Source of the DNA: Pseudomonas sp. CFBP 13711
Lineage (GTDB): Bacteria; Pseudomonadota; Gammaproteobacteria; Pseudomonadales; Pseudomonadaceae
Direction of reading: 5' to 3'
Assembly: GCF_014842265.1 (NCBI RefSeq)
Contig: NZ_JACYVI010000019.1
Coordinates: 20,467 to 84,466 of the forward strand
Length of the DNA: 64,000 bases
In this document: positions 61,516 to 64,000 of the stretch, in pieces
Layout: every line of letters starts with the position of its first letter
Numbering within the stretch: position 1 is the stretch's first letter
Position numbers and translations under genes: made by a program
Notes under the pieces: model-generated
Told to the model about the DNA's origin: nothing
Seen by the model: only the letters and a program-made list of their open reading frames with translations
The model's database searches: none

Positions 61516-61844
61516 CAATCGTCTTCCTTGTCTTGCAACAGGCGGCTGTCACCGGCATCGAATTTCAGCTCGCGCACCACATGATCGGCAGTGAGCAGCT
61601 CGATCTCATACACCAACACGCCGTGTTTCTCCTCAAGTTCGGCTTCAAGCAGCTTGGAGCCGGGGTAACGTCCCAGTGCCTGATCAATGAACTGCTCAAG
61701 TGGCAGAATCACGCCTTTCCTGCGCAGCTCAAGCACCTCGTCCTGATTCAGATCCCGAGCCAGACACGCTAGGCTCGGCGTGACCGCACACGCGGCCACC
61801 AGACAGTAAACGAAACGCTTGGCGGGACGCTTACTGGAGATCAT
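61515..61844 (-). CDS. PepSY domain periplasmic protein (1)
   Basis: This 109-residue protein has an N-terminal signal (FVYCLVAACAVTPSLACLA) and a single PepSY domain (LPLEQFIDQALGRYPGSKLLEAELEE, YEIELLTADHVVRELKFDAG). It precedes the CarSR-like genes and is probably regulated with them. It could modulate the sensor in the periplasm. Confidence 0.88.
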   Translation of the reverse strand: MISSKRPAKRFVYCLVAACAVTPSLACLARDLNQDEVLELRRKGVILPLEQFIDQALGRYPGSKLLEAELEEKHGVLVYEIELLTADHVVRELKFDAGDSRLLQDKEDD

Positions 61845-62152
61845 CAGGCGTCCTGATGGTCTTTAAGGATCTGCCCGCTGACGGCGTCGACTTCAACGTC
61901 CCACTCCACACCTTGCGCATCGCGCAGTTCGATCTGGTAAACATACTTGCCATATTCCTGTTCCAGCTCGGTGTCAGTGATGGTGGATTTCGGGTGCTTC
62001 GCCAAGGCGACGGCGTTGAGCTTTTCAAAGGACTGAATAGTACCTGCATCGCGCAGTTTCAGCGCCTCATCTGGACCCAGATCCCGGGCCTGGACATAAC
62101 CGGCTGTAAGGGTGAGTGCAGTCGCAGCGATAAAAGCAGTCAGGAATTTCAT
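61844..62152 (-). CDS. PepSY domain periplasmic protein (2)
   Basis: This 102-residue protein has a signal peptide (KFLTAFIAATALTLTAGYVQA) and a PepSY domain (FEKLNAVALAKHPKST, YVYQIELRDAQGVEWDVEVD). It shares the DLGPDEALKLRDAG/DLNQDEVLELRRKG segment with the adjacent PepSY gene, which indicates tandem duplication. It is the first gene of the operon. Confidence 0.9.
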   Translation of the reverse strand: MKFLTAFIAATALTLTAGYVQARDLGPDEALKLRDAGTIQSFEKLNAVALAKHPKSTITDTELEQEYGKYVYQIELRDAQGVEWDVEVDAVSGQILKDHQDA

Positions 62153-62315
62153 GGTGGATCTCCGTAGTGGTCTGGTTGTTTACGGAGCCAACGATAACCG
62201 GGCGAACTTAATTGAAGCTGAATTCATCTGGCTACGTGCCACTACCTGGCGAGCCGCCAGCGGATGTAAGCGAGATCCACGATATGATTCTCCCCTGTCA
62301 GACCCCGGAGGGGCC

Positions 62316-63398
62316 ATGAGCAACATTCACATCAAATACCCAGCATTGACTATCAAGGCCGGCAGGCGCGCGATAACGCGGATCAGCGAGCAAGGGCTGT
62401 CGCCGATAGATGTCGGCATCATCCCGGGCGCGGCGGGTGGACCGAAAGCGCTGGGGATTCAGGGGCTGGATCTGGCGCTGTTCGGCGAATGGCTGCCCCG
62501 GGCTCAGCGGGAGCGCTCGTTAATTGGCGCCTCCATCGGTTCGTGGCGCTTTGCAAGCGCATGCTTGCCGGACCCGGTTGCAGGGATCCAGCGACTTGGT
62601 CGGCTGTACAATGAGCAGAGTTTCGCCAAAGGCGTGACCATGGCTCAAGTCACCCGCAGCTGTATGACGATGCTCGACGCGCTTTTGCAGGCGGATGATG
62701 CCCACGTCCTGACGAACGCCCATTATCGGCTCAACGTGATGATCGTCAGAAGCCGCGGTTTGCTCGCCCGAGATCATCGTGCTGGGTTGAGCCTGGGACT
62801 GGGAGCCGTGATCGCAGATAACCTGCTCGGGCGCGCGCGCCTGTCGCGGCATTTCGAGCGGCTGGTCATGCACGACCCACGCCTCGCCCCTCCCCTTCTG
62901 CCAATGACTGACTTTCCGTCTCATTGCTTGCCACTGAATACGCTCAACCTGCGCCAGGCATTGCTGGCGTCAGGCTCCATTCCCATGGTTATGGAGGGCG
63001 TTGCAGAGATCCCCGGTGTCGGCGCAGGGATGTTCCGCGACGGCGGCCTGCTCGACTACCATCTGGATCTTCCATACAGCGGAAGCGACATCGTGCTGTA
63101 TCCGCACTTTACCGACAAAATAATTCCAGGCTGGTTTGACAAGGCACTGCCCTGGCGCAGAGGCGACCAGACTCGGCTTCAAGACGTCGTACTGCTTGCG
63201 CCCTCAAAGGAGTATCTGGCTACGCTGCCCTGTGGCAAGCTGCCTGATCGAAGCGACTTCAAGCGGTTCGTCGGGAGGGATGCGGATCGTCAGCGGTATT
63301 GGCGGACCGCAATGGAAAGCAGCAGGCGACTGGGGGACGAGTTCCTGGAGCTCGTCGACACAGGCCGTCTCATTCAACGCCTGCAGCCCTTGGCTTAA
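62316..63398 (+). CDS. patatin-like phospholipase
   Basis: This 360-residue hydrolase has the patatin dyad: the nucleophile serine in GASIGSWRF and the aspartate in the DGGLLDYH motif. The glycine-rich oxyanion region is GIIPGAAGGPKALG. No signal peptide is seen. The start at 62316 has GGAGGGG upstream, and the longer frame to 62112 is rejected because it overlaps the divergent PepSY gene. Lipid acyl hydrolase activity is expected. The substrate is unknown. Confidence 0.88.
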   Translation: MSNIHIKYPALTIKAGRRAITRISEQGLSPIDVGIIPGAAGGPKALGIQGLDLALFGEWLPRAQRERSLIGASIGSWRFASACLPDPVAGIQRLGRLYNEQSFAKGVTMAQVTRSCMTMLDALLQADDAHVLTNAHYRLNVMIVRSRGLLARDHRAGLSLGLGAVIADNLLGRARLSRHFERLVMHDPRLAPPLLPMTDFPSHCLPLNTLNLRQALLASGSIPMVMEGVAEIPGVGAGMFRDGGLLDYHLDLPYSGSDIVLYPHFTDKIIPGWFDKALPWRRGDQTRLQDVVLLAPSKEYLATLPCGKLPDRSDFKRFVGRDADRQRYWRTAMESSRRLGDEFLELVDTGRLIQRLQPLA

Positions 63399-63502
63399 CC
63401 ATCTGGTCAGGTTCCGCCTGTCACTCGCGAAACCATTACTGATAAACTCGCCGCTTGCATTTATCGCTCTGGCGATCGCCACTTCTCAAGGCTCATATCA
63501 CC

Positions 63503-63859
63503 GTGGAAATTTTTAAAGAATTTACGTTCGAGTCAGCTCACCGGCTCCCTCACGTGCCAGACGGCCACAAGTGCGGACGCCTGCACGGTCACTCATTTCG
63601 TATAGCGATCTACCTGCAAGGCGAACCCGATCCCCATACCGGATGGATTCGCGACTTCTCCGAGATCAAGACGATATTCAAGCCTCTGTACGAGCGTCTG
63701 GACCACAACTACCTCAACGACATCCCCGGTCTGGAAAACCCGACCAGTGAAGTGTTGGTGAAGTGGATCTGGAAGGAGTTGAAGCCGCTGCTGCCAGAGC
63801 TGTCCGCCATACGGATTCACGAGACATGCACCAGCGGGTGCGTGTATCGCGGCGACTGA
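63503..63859 (+). CDS. queD: 6-carboxytetrahydropterin synthase QueD (PTPS family)
   Basis: This 118-residue enzyme of queuosine synthesis has zinc-binding histidines in ESAHRL and RLHGHSFR, the catalytic cysteine in GHKCGRLHGH and ETCTSGCVYRG at the C-terminus. The start is GTG at 63503, matching the usual 118-residue length. Confidence 0.95.
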   Translation: MEIFKEFTFESAHRLPHVPDGHKCGRLHGHSFRIAIYLQGEPDPHTGWIRDFSEIKTIFKPLYERLDHNYLNDIPGLENPTSEVLVKWIWKELKPLLPELSAIRIHETCTSGCVYRGD

Positions 63860-63878
63860 TCAGCGTTAGAGAATGAAG

Positions 63879-63901
63879 ACCACCCCACGGGTGGTTTTTT
63901 T
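63879..63901 (+). terminator. queD terminator
   Basis: ACCACC (63879-63884), CCACG, GGTGGT (63890-63895), T7. Confidence 0.85.
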
Positions 63902-63940
63902 GGACCGCCGTTTAACAGCTTTTCCGCGCGCAAAAACAAA

Positions 63941-63970
63941 ACCCCATCTGCTTTCGCAAATGGGGTTCTG
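63941..63970 (-). terminator. terminator of the rRNA operon
   Basis: On the minus strand AACCCCAT, a 12-base loop that can itself pair partly (TTGC, GAAA, GCAG), ATGGGGTT, then TTGTTTTT. It lies just downstream of the 5S rRNA 3' end. Confidence 0.8.
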
Positions 63971-63978
63971 GAATTTAA

Positions 63979-64000
63979 TCTTGACGATGACCTACTCTCA
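63979..64000 (-). rRNA. rrf: 5S rRNA, 3' end only (partial)
   Basis: The last bases read, on the minus strand, GAGAGTAGGTCATCGTCAAG, which is the conserved 3' end of Pseudomonas 5S rRNA. The rest of the rRNA operon lies outside the window. It is convergent with queD. Confidence 0.85.

Overview
The window is chromosomal DNA of a Pseudomonas, probably of the fluorescens/syringae side of the genus. This rests on gene order and on typical Pseudomonas intergenic elements. From the tRNA-Ser at about 7 kb to queD at about 63.8 kb the order closely follows what I remember of the P. aeruginosa PAO1 PA2604-PA2666 backbone: yccA, tusDCBE, cysG, serS, rarA, lolA, ftsK, aat, bpt, infA, clpA, clpS, cspD, idh, nudJ, mnmA, hflD, purB, roxA, aceA, nuoA-N, a chemoreceptor, a CarRS-like two-component pair, PepSY genes and queD. 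REP doublets of the gtgggagcgagcttgctcgc type and the dispersed 'gcctaacggcag' repeat also fit Pseudomonas. The last 22 bases are the 3' end of a 5S rRNA gene on the minus strand.

Layout. (1) 1-6.9 kb is accessory DNA left of the tRNA-Ser 3' end: a CHASE3-type chemoreceptor, then a compact phage-derived module with a cell-wall hydrolase, nested Rz/Rz1 spanins, a holin, a family 5 glycoside hydrolase overlapped by a Mu Com-like zinc-finger gene, a DUF1654 gene and a CI/PrtR-type S24 repressor. No integrase, head, tail or prtN gene is visible. (2) 7.1-11.4 kb holds yccA, the tusDCB-tusE sulfur relay genes for tRNA 2-thiouridine, a YbiB/TrpD2-like gene and a glutathionyl-hydroquinone reductase. 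(3) 11.6-19.1 kb, minus strand, holds cysG, serS, crcB, rarA, lolA and ftsK. (4) 19.6-24.9 kb is an N-degron block (aat, bpt, clpA, clpS) with infA and cspD. (5) 25.4-27.7 kb is the monomeric isocitrate dehydrogenase, followed by a 4.3 kb gene for a secreted PI-PLC / VMO-I / fibronectin-III protein that interrupts the conserved backbone. (6) 32.3-38.8 kb holds nudJ, mnmA, hflD, purB, roxA, a GNAT gene and a secretin-domain protein. (7) aceA at 39.4 kb is preceded by two related palindromes. (8) 41.2-56.2 kb is the complete nuoABCDEFGHIJKLMN complex I operon with fused nuoCD. (9) 56.5-63.9 kb holds an AI-2E family transporter, an sCache chemoreceptor, a CarSR-like system with two PepSY genes, a patatin-like phospholipase and queD.

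The most unusual part is the 1.9-6.8 kb module. The com-GH5 operon has a well-formed sigma70 promoter (TTGACG, 17 bp, TAATTT on the minus strand) covered by two TTAGC-N4-GCTAA type operators. The same palindrome lies upstream of the repressor gene. The divergent DUF1654 gene has a LexA-type CTG-N10-CAG box 17 bp before its start codon. The lysis genes sit behind a separate promoter-hairpin-terminator arrangement that recalls the lambda late leader. I read this as a stripped-down, DNA-damage-responsive lysis module whose only evident cargo is a leaderless GH5 glycanase in the position that mom occupies in phage Mu. The function is inferred. A decaying prophage end is the main alternative.

Notable absences against my memory of PAO1 are trxB between ftsK and aat, and icd between cspD and idh. 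Both places are non-coding gaps of about 0.5-0.6 kb here.
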